Part shown: piece by piece, positions 1 to 7,386 of the stretch
How the letters are laid out: each line of letters starts with the position of its first letter
Position numbering within the stretch: position 1 is the first letter of the stretch
Source: Nocardia huaxiensis
GTDB lineage: Bacteria; Actinomycetota; Actinomycetes; Mycobacteriales; Mycobacteriaceae
Direction of reading: 5' to 3'
Assembly: GCF_013744875.1 (NCBI RefSeq)
Contig: NZ_CP059399.1
Coordinates: forward strand, 4,464,001-4,528,000
Length of the DNA: 64,000 bases
Program-made: the position numbers and the translations under genes
The notes under the pieces: model-generated
Database searches by the model: none
What the model saw: the letters and a program-made list of their open reading frames with translations, nothing else
Told to the model about the DNA's origin: nothing

Positions 1-275
1 TGGATGAGCGCGCCGGCCATGCCCAGGGCCAGACCGGTGATGAGGGCGAGCCCGGTTCTGGGCAGGCGCAATTCGCGCACGATCTGTTCTTCGGCCCCGT
101 CGGTGGGGCAGCTGAGCGGCAGTCCGCCCGGACAGGTGAGGGCGTCGTACACGGTTCCCAGCCCGATGGCGCGGGAGCCGAGCGCGATGCTGGCCGCGAG
201 GGCGCACAGCAGTAATGCGGCCAGAAGGAGGAGTCCGAGCAGACGTCGCCGTCTGGTGGTGACTACGGCGGGCAC
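1..275 (-). CDS. FecCD-family siderophore ABC permease, N-terminal part (runs off the left edge)
   Basis: The 91 residues visible are the start of an inner-membrane permease of a BtuCD-type iron-siderophore importer. A basic N-terminus with four consecutive arginines leads into a long hydrophobic helix. Two hallmarks follow: the segment ALGSRAIGLGTVYDAL and then RELRLPRTGLALITGLALG, the conserved R-x-L-R-L-P-R-x region before the second helix of FepD/FecD proteins. The GTG at 273-275 is chosen because it directly precedes the arginine-rich start; an AGGAG lies about 12 nt upstream, which is somewhat far. It is divergent from the FhuF-like gene and shares an iron-box control region with it, so iron-repressed siderophore uptake is the likely role. 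The C-terminal part lies outside the window. Confidence 0.85.
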   Translation of the reverse strand, partial: MPAVVTTRRRRLLGLLLLAALLLCALAASIALGSRAIGLGTVYDALTCPGGLPLSCPTDGAEEQIVRELRLPRTGLALITGLALGMAGALI

Positions 276-315
276 GGTGACGAACTACTCCTGATCGAAT
301 TATTGCTGGTTTAAG

Positions 316-334
316 TCTGGTAAGCCTAACCTAT
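316..334. promoter_or_regulatory. IdeR/DmdR-type iron box between the permease and FhuF-like genes
   Basis: TCTGGTAAGCCTAACCTAT matches the actinobacterial IdeR/DmdR1 operator (TTAGGTTAGSCTAACCTAA) at about 14 of 19 positions and keeps the dyad. It lies 41 bp upstream of the permease GTG and 41 bp upstream of the FhuF-like ATG, which suits joint repression of both divergent genes by Fe2+-loaded IdeR. The family of the regulator is inferred from the motif; no regulator gene is in the window. Confidence 0.75.
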
Positions 335-375
335 CTTCGATTTCGTGCCGAAAAGCCGATGAATGAGGAGGTTCG

Positions 376-1083
376 ATGCGCGAACCCGTAACTGTTTGCC
401 CGCCTCGCGATTCCAGGATCGCCTTCGGCAGGACATGCGGCAGGCTGCGTGCCCTGCAACCCGAGCACCCGCGTGTGTACGCCTGCGCCGCCATGGCTGA
501 ACAGGGAAAACGTCGCTGGTGGCGGCTGGCCGATGGAATTCGGGAGGGCCGGATCGAGCTCATGTACCGGCGGCACGCGGCCGAGATGAGCAATGCCGAG
601 ATCGCCGCCGAGGTGGTGGCGACCGCACTCATCCACGCGGTGATCGGCCGGGTCATGGCGCTGCTGGTCTCCGAGGGCCGGGCCTGGGATCCGGGCCTGG
701 AGAATCTGTGGATCCACACCGACAACGACGGCGGCATCGACTGGGCCGGCTTGGCCGACACCACGATTCGCGTGGTCGACGGCGACGTGCTCACCGGCGA
801 GGCGGGGGTGGTGGCGCTACCGTGCGAGCCCGCGCTCTATGTCTGGCTGGCCCATCGCTGCGATCCGGCGCTCACGCTCATCCAGGAGGCCATGGCCCGC
901 TGTGCCGGACTGGGCGCGCGACGCTTCTGGGCACTGGTCGGCGAGTCGATCGTCGGTGCGGCGACCTATGTTCCGGCGCTCTCGCGCACCAATTCCGCCG
1001 AGGGCGCGCGCCGCGGTCAGGCTATGCTCGCGGCCCTCGAGGATCGTGGATTGCCGGTGCGCCGGGCTTGCTTTGTTAGGTAA
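376..1083 (+). CDS. FhuF-like ferric-siderophore reductase homologue, apparently without the C-terminal Fe-S motif
   Basis: This 235-residue protein resembles the FhuF/IucA-C-terminal family that removes iron from imported siderophores by reduction. The central segments ALIHAVIGRVMALLVSEGRAWD, ENLWIHTDNDGGIDWAGL and CEPALYVWLAHRC fit that family. The ATG at 376 is well supported: an AGGAGG ends six bases upstream. FhuF proteins normally finish with a CCxxxxxxxxxxCxxC-type cluster that binds [2Fe-2S]. Here the chain ends RRACFVR and stops, leaving a single cysteine at the expected place. No other frame just downstream restores a cysteine cluster. It is therefore either a cluster-less member of the family or a C-terminally truncated one. 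Divergent from a siderophore permease and flanked by two iron boxes, it is very probably iron-regulated. Confidence 0.6.
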   Translation: MREPVTVCPPRDSRIAFGRTCGRLRALQPEHPRVYACAAMAEQGKRRWWRLADGIREGRIELMYRRHAAEMSNAEIAAEVVATALIHAVIGRVMALLVSEGRAWDPGLENLWIHTDNDGGIDWAGLADTTIRVVDGDVLTGEAGVVALPCEPALYVWLAHRCDPALTLIQEAMARCAGLGARRFWALVGESIVGAATYVPALSRTNSAEGARRGQAMLAALEDRGLPVRRACFVR

Positions 1084-1094
1084 GCCTGACCTAC
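1076..1094. promoter_or_regulatory. Second IdeR/DmdR-type iron box, overlapping the stop codon of the FhuF-like gene
   Basis: TTAGGTAAGCCTGACCTAC agrees with the iron-box consensus at about 15 of 19 positions, better than the box at 316-334. It overlaps the TAA stop at 1081-1083 and sits 66 bp before an intrinsic terminator, so it does not obviously serve a downstream coding gene. Confidence 0.65.
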
Positions 1095-1159
1095 ACTTGG
1101 ACTCGGCGCGAGGATCGAGCGAGAGTCCCGAGGGCTGCGGTGACCCCCGATCCACTGCC

Positions 1160-1193
1160 GGCGGCGGGCTCCCTTCACGGGGAGCCCGCCGCC
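1160..1193 (+). terminator. Intrinsic terminator after the FhuF-like gene
   Basis: A 14-bp perfect stem (GGCGGCGGGCTCCC with GGGAGCCCGCCGCC) closes a loop of about six bases and is followed by TTTGCTTTT. It separates the FhuF-like gene from the thioesterase gene. Confidence 0.85.
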
Positions 1194-1227
1194 TTTGCTT
1201 TTCCCGGCGCATGCCACTGTGGAGGGC

Positions 1228-1674
1228 ATGACAGAGCCTGATTTCTCGTCGATCCGCTCCATGGCCGACGTGACCCCGGAACTGATGACGAAGTTCAGCG
1301 AAGGCACCTTCACCGATCTCATCGGGCTGAAGTTCACCGAACTCACCGCCGACCGGGTCGCCGCGGAATGGGTGGTGACGCCGCAGCAGTTCCAGCCGGC
1401 CGGGATCGTCAACGGCGGCGTGTACTGCACTGTCATCGAAACCCTCGCCAGTGTGGCGGGCAGCGCGTGGCTGGGGGAGAAGGGCACCGTCGTCGGCGTC
1501 AACAACAACACCGACTTCCTGCGGGCCGTGCGCGAAGGCGTGCTGCGCGGCGAGGCGACCCCGATCCACCGGGGACGCTCACAGCAACTGTGGGTCGTGG
1601 TGATCACCGACGAGCAGAATCGGACCGTGGCGCGCGGGCAGGTGCGACTGCAGAACATGTACGCGCAGAACTGA
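1228..1674 (+). CDS. PaaI-family hotdog-fold thioesterase
   Basis: A 148-residue protein of the PaaI/YbgC-like acyl-CoA thioesterase family, expected to hydrolyse aromatic or acyl-CoA thioesters in the cytoplasm. The family's central element appears as AGIVNGGVYCTVIETLASVAG, where the usual HGG has become NGG. The later VGVNNNTDFLRAVREGVLRGEATPIHRGR is the typical second hotdog strand pair. The ATG at 1228 begins MTEPDFSS; the in-frame ATG at 1195 lies against a terminator and is rejected. A GGAGG sits two bases upstream of the start, unusually close. It stands alone between a terminator and the urease operon, so no pathway can be assigned. Confidence 0.8.
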   Translation: MTEPDFSSIRSMADVTPELMTKFSEGTFTDLIGLKFTELTADRVAAEWVVTPQQFQPAGIVNGGVYCTVIETLASVAGSAWLGEKGTVVGVNNNTDFLRAVREGVLRGEATPIHRGRSQQLWVVVITDEQNRTVARGQVRLQNMYAQN

Positions 1675-1775
1675 CCTCGCGCGAAACATGCGGGTAATAC
1701 CGATCGTGCCAGAATGACCGACGGCTCCTGTTGCCGGAGCCGCGGACCGTCCCGTCACCTCGATCAGGAGCCCGA

Positions 1776-2078
1776 ATGCGTCTGTCGCCGCATGAGCAGG
1801 AACGCCTGCTGCTGAGCTACGCGGCCGAACTGGCCCGGCGCCGGCAGGCCCGCGGATTGAAGCTGAATCATCCGGAGTCGGTGGCCGTCATTACCGATCA
1901 CGTGCTCGAGGGAGCGCGGGACGGGCGGACCGTCGCCGAGCTCATGGCCTCGGGGCGCACGGTGCTCTCGCGCGCGGATGTCATGGACGGCGTGCCGGAG
2001 ATGATCCACGACGTCCAGGTGGAGGCCACCTTCCCGGACGGCACCAAACTCGTCACCGTCCACCACCCGATCGGCTGA
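1776..2078 (+). CDS. ureA: Urease gamma subunit
   Basis: The 100-residue small subunit of the nickel urease that hydrolyses urea to ammonia and carbamate. The length and the signatures [42 protein letters not shown] and [21 protein letters not shown] are those of UreA. The ATG at 1776 is preceded by AGGAG with five bases of spacing. It is the first gene of a tight ureA-ureB-ureC operon (9 bp to ureB). Confidence 0.97.
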   Translation: MRLSPHEQERLLLSYAAELARRRQARGLKLNHPESVAVITDHVLEGARDGRTVAELMASGRTVLSRADVMDGVPEMIHDVQVEATFPDGTKLVTVHHPIG

Positions 2079-2087
2079 GACGCGCAG

Positions 2088-2423
2088 ATGTCGAATCCCA
2101 CGCAGCCTCCGCTCGTTCCCGGCGAATACCTCTGTGCCGAAGGCACTATCGAGATCAACCCCGGCGCCGATCGCATCGAACTCGATGTGGTGAACACCGG
2201 TGACCGGCCGGTGCAGGTCGGCTCACACGTGCACTTCCCGCAGGCCAACTCGGCCCTCGACTTCGATCGCGCGGCCGCGCACGGCCGCCGCCTCGACATT
2301 CCCGCCGGCACCGCCGTGCGCTTCGAACCCGGTCTGGGGCAGCGGGTTTCGCTGGTGCCGCTGGGCGGGACGCGCGAAGTGCACGGAATCAGCCTCACCC
2401 CACCCGGAAAGCTGGATGCCTGA
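2088..2423 (+). CDS. ureB: Urease beta subunit
   Basis: The 111-residue UreB subunit, which packs against UreC in the urease heterotrimer. The motifs [48 protein letters not shown] and [15 protein letters not shown] are diagnostic. Its TGA stop overlaps the ATG of ureC (ATGA arrangement), indicating translational coupling. Actinomycetes commonly keep the three subunits as separate genes in this order. Confidence 0.97.
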   Translation: MSNPTQPPLVPGEYLCAEGTIEINPGADRIELDVVNTGDRPVQVGSHVHFPQANSALDFDRAAAHGRRLDIPAGTAVRFEPGLGQRVSLVPLGGTREVHGISLTPPGKLDA

Positions 2424-4144
2424 TGGCCGAACTGTCCCGCGCCCGCTACGCCGAACTGTTCGGGCCCACCGTCGGCGACCGGATTCGCCTGGCGGACACC
2501 GACCTGCTCATCGAGATCACCGAAGACCGCAGCGGCGGACCGGGATTGGCCGGTGACGAAGCCGTCTTCGGTGGCGGCAAGGTGCTGCGCGAATCCATGG
2601 GGCAGGCGCGCGCCACCCGGGCGCAGGGCACCCCGGACACCGTGATCACCGGTGTGGTGATCGTGGATCACTGGGGAATCATCAAGGCCGACATCGGTAT
2701 TCGCGACGGGCGGATCTGCGCCATCGGCAAGGCCGGAAACCCGGACACCATGGACGGGGTGCACCCGGATCTGGTGGTGGGGCCGTCGACGGAGATCATC
2801 GCGGGCAACGGTCGCATCGTCACGGCGGGCGCCATCGACTGCCACGTGCACTTCATCTGCCCGCAGCTGCTGGAAGAGGCCATGGGCGGCGGCATTACGA
2901 CGCTCGTCGGCGGCGGCACCGGACCGGCCGAGGGGTCCAAGGCCACCACGGTCACGCCCGGCTCCTGGCATGTGGGGCGCATGCTCGAGGCTCTCGACTC
3001 CTGGCCGGTGAACATCGTGCTGCTCGGCAAGGGCAATACGGTGTCGCAGGATGCGCTGTGGGAGCAATTGCGCGGCGGCGTAGGCGGATTCAAGCTGCAC
3101 GAGGACTGGGGCACCACGCCCGCGGCCATCGACGCCTGCCTCACCGTGGCCGATGCGGCCGGGGTCCAGGTGGCCTTGCACTCGGACACCTTGAACGAGG
3201 CCGGGTTCGTGGAGGACACCCTCGCGGCCATCGCGGGGCGGGCCATCCACTCGTATCACACCGAGGGTGCCGGTGGCGGGCACGCGCCCGACATCATCAC
3301 TGTCGCTTCGCATCTCAATGTGCTGCCCAGTTCCACCAATCCGACGCGGCCGCACACGGTCAATACCCTCGACGAGCATTTGGACATGCTCATGGTGTGC
3401 CATCACCTGAGCCCGTCCATTCCCGAGGATCTGGCGTTCGCGGAGAGCCGGATTCGGCCCTCGACCATCGCGGCGGAGGATCTGCTGCACGATATGGGCG
3501 CGATCTCCATGATCGGCAGCGACTCGCAGGCCATGGGGCGCATCGGTGAGGTGGTCATGCGCACCTGGCAGACCGCGCATGTCATGAAGCGGCGGCGCGG
3601 GCCGCTGCCGGGTGACGGTGCCGCCGACAACAATCGGGTCCAGCGCTACGTCGCGAAGTACACCATCTGCCCGGCCGTCGCCCACGGGCTCGACCACGAG
3701 ATCGGCTCGATCGAGGTCGGCAAGCTGGCGGACCTGGTGCTGTGGGAACCGGCGTTCTTCGGTGTCCGGCCGCACGCGGTATTGAAGGGCGGCGTCATCG
3801 CGTGGGCGGCCATGGGTGATGCCAATGCTTCCATTCCGACGCCGCAGCCGGTGCTGCCGCGTCCCATGTTCGGTGCGTCGCCGATCGTGGCGGCGGGCAC
3901 CTCCCTGCACTTCGTCTCCGAGCAGGCCATCGAGGACGGTTTGGCGAACCGCCTGCGCGTGAATCGGAAACTGGTGCCGGTGGCCAATGTTCGCAAGCGC
4001 ACAAAGGCGCACATGCCGAACAACGACGCCATGCCGCGCATCGAGGTGGACCCCGACACCTTCACCGTGCGCATCGACGGCGAGGTGTGGGCCGAGGAAC
4101 CCGCCACCGAACTGCCCATGGCCCAGCGGTACTTCCTGTTCTGA
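2423..4144 (+). CDS. ureC: Urease alpha subunit (catalytic)
   Basis: The 573-residue catalytic subunit has the usual length. All active-site residues can be found: the nickel-binding His pair of [10 protein letters not shown] (about residues 141 and 143), the carbamylated lysine in [10 protein letters not shown] (K224), the flap region [10 protein letters not shown] with its mobile-flap cysteine and histidines, and the aspartate in [10 protein letters not shown]. The enzyme should therefore be competent once nickel is loaded. Nickel insertion needs the UreDFG chaperones, which are not adjacent but lie about 8 kb downstream in the same orientation. The gene starts inside the ureB stop codon. 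Confidence 0.98.
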   Translation: MAELSRARYAELFGPTVGDRIRLADTDLLIEITEDRSGGPGLAGDEAVFGGGKVLRESMGQARATRAQGTPDTVITGVVIVDHWGIIKADIGIRDGRICAIGKAGNPDTMDGVHPDLVVGPSTEIIAGNGRIVTAGAIDCHVHFICPQLLEEAMGGGITTLVGGGTGPAEGSKATTVTPGSWHVGRMLEALDSWPVNIVLLGKGNTVSQDALWEQLRGGVGGFKLHEDWGTTPAAIDACLTVADAAGVQVALHSDTLNEAGFVEDTLAAIAGRAIHSYHTEGAGGGHAPDIITVASHLNVLPSSTNPTRPHTVNTLDEHLDMLMVCHHLSPSIPEDLAFAESRIRPSTIAAEDLLHDMGAISMIGSDSQAMGRIGEVVMRTWQTAHVMKRRRGPLPGDGAADNNRVQRYVAKYTICPAVAHGLDHEIGSIEVGKLADLVLWEPAFFGVRPHAVLKGGVIAWAAMGDANASIPTPQPVLPRPMFGASPIVAAGTSLHFVSEQAIEDGLANRLRVNRKLVPVANVRKRTKAHMPNNDAMPRIEVDPDTFTVRIDGEVWAEEPATELPMAQRYFLF

Positions 4145-4225
4145 TCATCCCGATTTCCGGGTCCGGAACAGGCCGAACGGTTCGGGCGCACCGGTGTGCC
4201 CGCAACCGCGTGGCAGACTGCGGGT

Positions 4226-4894
4226 ATGACGAGCTTCGACTGGGCCGATGTTGATCGCTATCTCGTGGAAACCGTGGTCGGAGACCAGGATTCGGAGACG
4301 CTGCGTGCGAACGCCGCGGCCGGGTTGCCTGCCATCGATGTGTCGCCGCCGCAGGGGAAGTTCCTGTACCTGATCGCGAAATCCGTGCGGGCCCGGCGGG
4401 CGTTGGAGATCGGGACACTCGGCGGATACAGCACGACGTGGCTGGCGCGCGCGGTCGGCAAGGACGGGCAGGTCGTCACCTTCGAGAACGAGCCCAAGCA
4501 TGCGGAGGTGGCGCGCGGGAACCTGGATCGGGCCGGGGTGGGTGAGCGCGTCGAGATCCGAGTGGGCGCGGCACTCGATGGTCTGCCGGTGTTGGCGCAG
4601 GAGAATCCGGAGCCGTTCGATCTGGTGTTCATCGATGCCGACAAGGTCAACAATGCGAACTACGTGCGGTGGGCGCTGCGGTTGACCCGGCCCGGATCGG
4701 TGATCATCGTCGACAATGTGGTGCGCAATGGCGGGGTCGCGGATGCCGGCAGCACCGATGCGGCCATTCGCGCCAGCCGGGAGGTCATCGAATTGGTCGC
4801 GGCCGAACCGCGATTGGACGGCACCGTGTTGCAGACCGTCGGCAGCAAGGGCTGGGACGGGTTCATCTATGCCGTGGTTAATGGCGACGACTGA
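4226..4894 (+). CDS. Class I SAM-dependent O-methyltransferase (caffeoyl-CoA/catechol OMT type)
   Basis: A 222-residue cytosolic O-methyltransferase. Motif I is ALEIGTLGGYSTTWLARAV; the acidic metal-binding segment LVFIDADKVNNANYV and the following IIVDNVVRNG are the family's divalent-cation catechol-binding residues. The substrate cannot be read from the sequence; related mycobacterial enzymes act on small phenolics or are orphan. The ATG at 4226 gives the conserved start MTSFDWADVDRYL. A CAGACT hexamer six bases before it could be a -10 element of a leaderless transcript. It follows the urease operon on the same strand but has no evident functional link to it. Confidence 0.88.
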   Translation: MTSFDWADVDRYLVETVVGDQDSETLRANAAAGLPAIDVSPPQGKFLYLIAKSVRARRALEIGTLGGYSTTWLARAVGKDGQVVTFENEPKHAEVARGNLDRAGVGERVEIRVGAALDGLPVLAQENPEPFDLVFIDADKVNNANYVRWALRLTRPGSVIIVDNVVRNGGVADAGSTDAAIRASREVIELVAAEPRLDGTVLQTVGSKGWDGFIYAVVNGDD

Positions 4895-5016
4895 AACGTG
4901 TTGGATCTCACGCCCATCGGGTGACCTGGTGATTCATTGCCTGGATTACCCGATTCGGCGGTGGCCTGTGGTGTCGCGTTTGTTGCACAGCAAACCTTCC
5001 GCATACGGTCGGTCCA

Positions 5017-5274
5017 ATGAGCGACCCGTACGGACCCCACTTCCCGCCACCGGATTTCATGGCACCGCGGGCCGCGGAGCCGAAACCGAGTCTGCTCGAC
5101 CGGCTGCCGGCCGTCAGCGTCAGCATCCCGGTGCTGGCCATTCTCGCCACCGTGGGCATGCTCGCGGTCGTCATGTTCCAGGCCGAACGGCCCGCCGCGC
5201 ATCACGTCGACGGGAAGCCGGCGCCCGCCACCTCCGCCTCCGTGCACCCCACCCCGCAACACACCGCGTCGTAA
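5017..5274 (+). CDS. Small single-pass membrane protein
   Basis: An 85-residue protein with a proline-rich cytoplasmic N-terminus, one hydrophobic segment (about residues 35-55, SVSIPVLAILATVGMLAVVMF) and a short Ala/Pro/Ser/Thr tail containing several histidines. No family is recognised. A TACGGT hexamer seven bases before the ATG fits a leaderless promoter. Third codon positions are G/C-rich, which supports coding. Confidence 0.6.
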   Translation: MSDPYGPHFPPPDFMAPRAAEPKPSLLDRLPAVSVSIPVLAILATVGMLAVVMFQAERPAAHHVDGKPAPATSASVHPTPQHTAS

Positions 5275-5290
5275 CCCGCAGAATGGGCGC

Positions 5291-5701
5291 ATGTCGAAGC
5301 GCCGCAAGACCCCGCCGGTTCCGCGGGAATGCCCATGCGGGCTGCCCGCGAACTACACCGACTGCTGCGGTCGCCTGCACAGCGGCGCGGCGCAGGCGAC
5401 CACCGCCGAGCAGCTCATGCGATCCCGCTTCAGCGCCTTCGCGATGCACGACGAGGCGTACCTGCTGCGCAGCTGGGACCCGGCCACCCGGCCCGCCGAT
5501 GTCGACTTCGATCCCGCCCTGCGCTGGGAGCGGCTCGAGATTCTCGGGTCCAGCGGCGGCGGGCCCTTCCACACCGAGGGCACCGTGGAATTCCGGGCGC
5601 ACTATCGCGTCGGTGGCGCGGCGGGAGAACTGCACGAGAACAGTCGATTCCGCCGCGACAACGGCGCGTGGGTCTATTCGGACGGTGTGATCGAGAACTG
5701 A
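5291..5701 (+). CDS. YchJ-family (UPF0225) SEC-C motif protein
   Basis: A 136-residue protein beginning with the cysteine motif CPCGLPANYTDCCGRLHSG, a SEC-C-like zinc-binding site. It continues with TTAEQLMRSRFSAFAMHDEAYLLRSW, the NTF2-like core of YchJ proteins. The biochemical function of this family is not established. Zinc binding is likely from the Cx1C...CC arrangement. It is convergent with the VOC gene, whose stop lies four bases away. Confidence 0.9.
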   Translation: MSKRRKTPPVPRECPCGLPANYTDCCGRLHSGAAQATTAEQLMRSRFSAFAMHDEAYLLRSWDPATRPADVDFDPALRWERLEILGSSGGGPFHTEGTVEFRAHYRVGGAAGELHENSRFRRDNGAWVYSDGVIEN

Positions 5702-5704
5702 GTC

Positions 5705-6478
5705 TCAGCCGACGGACATGACGGCGAACCCGGCTCCTGCGGGATCGGCCAGGACCGCCAGGCGGGACGGGCCGGGGAGATCCACGGCTTCCTGCAAGAG
5801 TTTTCCGCCCAGCGAGAGCGCGCGCTCGACCATCTCGTCGACGTCGGCGACGTGAATGTTCATGGCCCAGAACGGCGCCGGTTCACCGGGCGCCGCGCGG
5901 TGGACGCCGCCGAACTCGCGGTCGCCGGGGGCGGCCGACAGCGCCTGGTACGGATTCTCGGTGGCGGTCTCCCATGCGGCATTGGTGTAGTGCCAGCCGA
6001 AAACCCTGGCGTAGTGGGTCATCGCGTCCGAGGGCGTGCGAGCGGCGGAGTATTCGACCCAGCACGGGTTGCCGATCCCGCCCCAGTCCTCGGTGCCCGG
6101 ATGCTCGATCAGCTGCGTGATGCCGTAGGGCGCGCCATCGGGATCGGTGAGGATGGCGAAGACGAGCCCGGGTACCTCGGTCGGCCCGACGAAGACGCCC
6201 GCGCCCGCGTCGACCGCGGTCGCGGTGCTCGCCGCGGCGTCGGCGACCGAGAAGTACGGCAGCCACAGTGCCGGCTTGGCCGTCCCGTCGGGTGCGGTGG
6301 CGGCGGTCAGGCCCGCGACGCGGCGGCCGTCCTGTAGCAGCAGGGTGTAGTGGTTGGTCTCGGGTCCGGTGTCCTCGGCGGTCCAGCCGAACAGGCCGGT
6401 GTAGAACTCGGCGGCGGCCGGGACATCGGGGGCGGTGACGTCGAACCAGCAGGGCGCGCCGGGGGTGAAGGCGGGCAT
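5705..6478 (-). CDS. Two-domain VOC (glyoxalase-fold) protein
   Basis: A 257-residue protein made of two glyoxalase/bleomycin-resistance modules. The first opens with PCWFDVTAPDVPAAAEFYTGLFGW; the second with PCWVEYSAARTPSDAMTHYARVFGW and ends in SRLAVLADPAGAGFAVM. The arrangement resembles the mycobacterial secreted/cytosolic VOC protein Rv0577. Metal-dependent chemistry on a small molecule is expected, but the substrate is unknown. The ATG at 6478 is preceded by GGAGAG; an upstream in-frame codon at 6574 lacks a ribosome site. Confidence 0.85.
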   Translation of the reverse strand: MPAFTPGAPCWFDVTAPDVPAAAEFYTGLFGWTAEDTGPETNHYTLLLQDGRRVAGLTAATAPDGTAKPALWLPYFSVADAAASTATAVDAGAGVFVGPTEVPGLVFAILTDPDGAPYGITQLIEHPGTEDWGGIGNPCWVEYSAARTPSDAMTHYARVFGWHYTNAAWETATENPYQALSAAPGDREFGGVHRAAPGEPAPFWAMNIHVADVDEMVERALSLGGKLLQEAVDLPGPSRLAVLADPAGAGFAVMSVG

Positions 6479-6586
6479 GGTCTCTCCTCGTCGTTCGGAA
6501 CGTGTGCACGCGCGCGAAGGAACGGGCTCGCAACCCGTGCCATCGAATAGACGGTGCGCGGCAGGAGAATTCATCGCGCCCCGCGT

Positions 6587-7255
6587 TCAGACCCGGGCGC
6601 GGGCCTCGAATCCGTCGCAGAGCGCGGTCAATCCGCTCTCCAGCAGGCTGGCCGGGTCGAGCAGGTCGTGGCCGCCGGTGCCCTCGAGGCCGGCCAGTGC
6701 GGGCGGCGGCGGCCAGTGCGGGTCGCCGTCGAGCAGGGCGGTGAAGCCGGAGCGTTCCTCGGCGTCGGGGTCCTTGTTGGGCAGCAGGCGGGCGCTGACC
6801 TCCTGTAGTGCGACGCCGGCGATATAGCTCCACACCGACAGCGACATGCGGGTGGCCTCGCGGGTGTCGACGCCGAGTTCGGCGAAACCCTCCACCAGCC
6901 AGGCCAGCACGATGAGGCTGTGCTCGCCGAAGTTGTAGCGCGGCACCGCGAAGGTGAACAGCACCCACGGATGTTCTTGGTAGAGCCGCCAATCGATGTC
7001 GGCGGCAATGCGCACGCGGTCGCGCCAGGTCCAGTTCCGGCCGTCGGTGGGCGGATAGGGGTTGCGGCGGGAGACCTCGTCGGTCATGGCGGCGAGCAGG
7101 GCGTCCTTGTTGGGGATGTGCCGGTACAGCGACATGGCGCCGACACTCATGCGGTCGGCGATGCGGCGCATGGACAGTGCGTCCAGTCCGGACTCGTCGG
7201 CCAGGCTGATGGCGGTGGTGACAATGGCGTCCCGGGTGAGCTTGGCCTCGGTCAT
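6587..7255 (-). CDS. TetR-family repressor, divergent from an MFS exporter
   Basis: A 222-residue TetR regulator. The DNA-binding domain is at the N-terminus (IVTTAISLADESGLDALSMRRIADRM, recognition helix VGAMSLYRHIPNKDALLAAM). The C-terminal domain, with FTFAVPRYNFGEHSLIVLAWLVEG, belongs to the tetracycline-repressor-like ligand-binding class. It starts at the ATG 7255. The gene is divergent from the DHA2 exporter, and two palindromes lie between them, so it very probably represses the exporter and itself until a ligand binds. Confidence 0.88.
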   Translation of the reverse strand: MTEAKLTRDAIVTTAISLADESGLDALSMRRIADRMSVGAMSLYRHIPNKDALLAAMTDEVSRRNPYPPTDGRNWTWRDRVRIAADIDWRLYQEHPWVLFTFAVPRYNFGEHSLIVLAWLVEGFAELGVDTREATRMSLSVWSYIAGVALQEVSARLLPNKDPDAEERSGFTALLDGDPHWPPPPALAGLEGTGGHDLLDPASLLESGLTALCDGFEARARV

Positions 7256-7289
7256 CGGATGAATTCTTCCTTTCCCGCGCCCAGTATGC

Positions 7290-7326
7290 GTACACTGTAC
7301 CCGTCTAGCGCGTACGCCGTACGCGC
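7290..7326. promoter_or_regulatory. Palindromic operators between the TetR and MFS genes
   Basis: Two perfect dyads are visible: GTACACTGTAC (7290-7300) and the 19-bp GCGCGTACGCCGTACGCGC (7308-7326). Both share GTAC half-sites and are centred 22 bp apart, about two helical turns. They lie 35-71 bp upstream of the TetR start and 61-97 bp upstream of the MFS start. They are the best candidate binding sites for the adjacent TetR protein. Confidence 0.75.
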
Positions 7327-7386
7327 ATTCCTCTTTTCGACCTCTGAGCATTCGATCGACCCCGCAATCAGCCCGAAGGATAGGTG

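Noticed and set aside
1898..4012. Long minus-strand open frame of about 700 codons across ureC
   Set aside because: It lies wholly antisense to the intact ureABC genes, has His/Arg/Gly-rich composition typical of shadow frames in high-GC DNA, and shows no recognisable domain.
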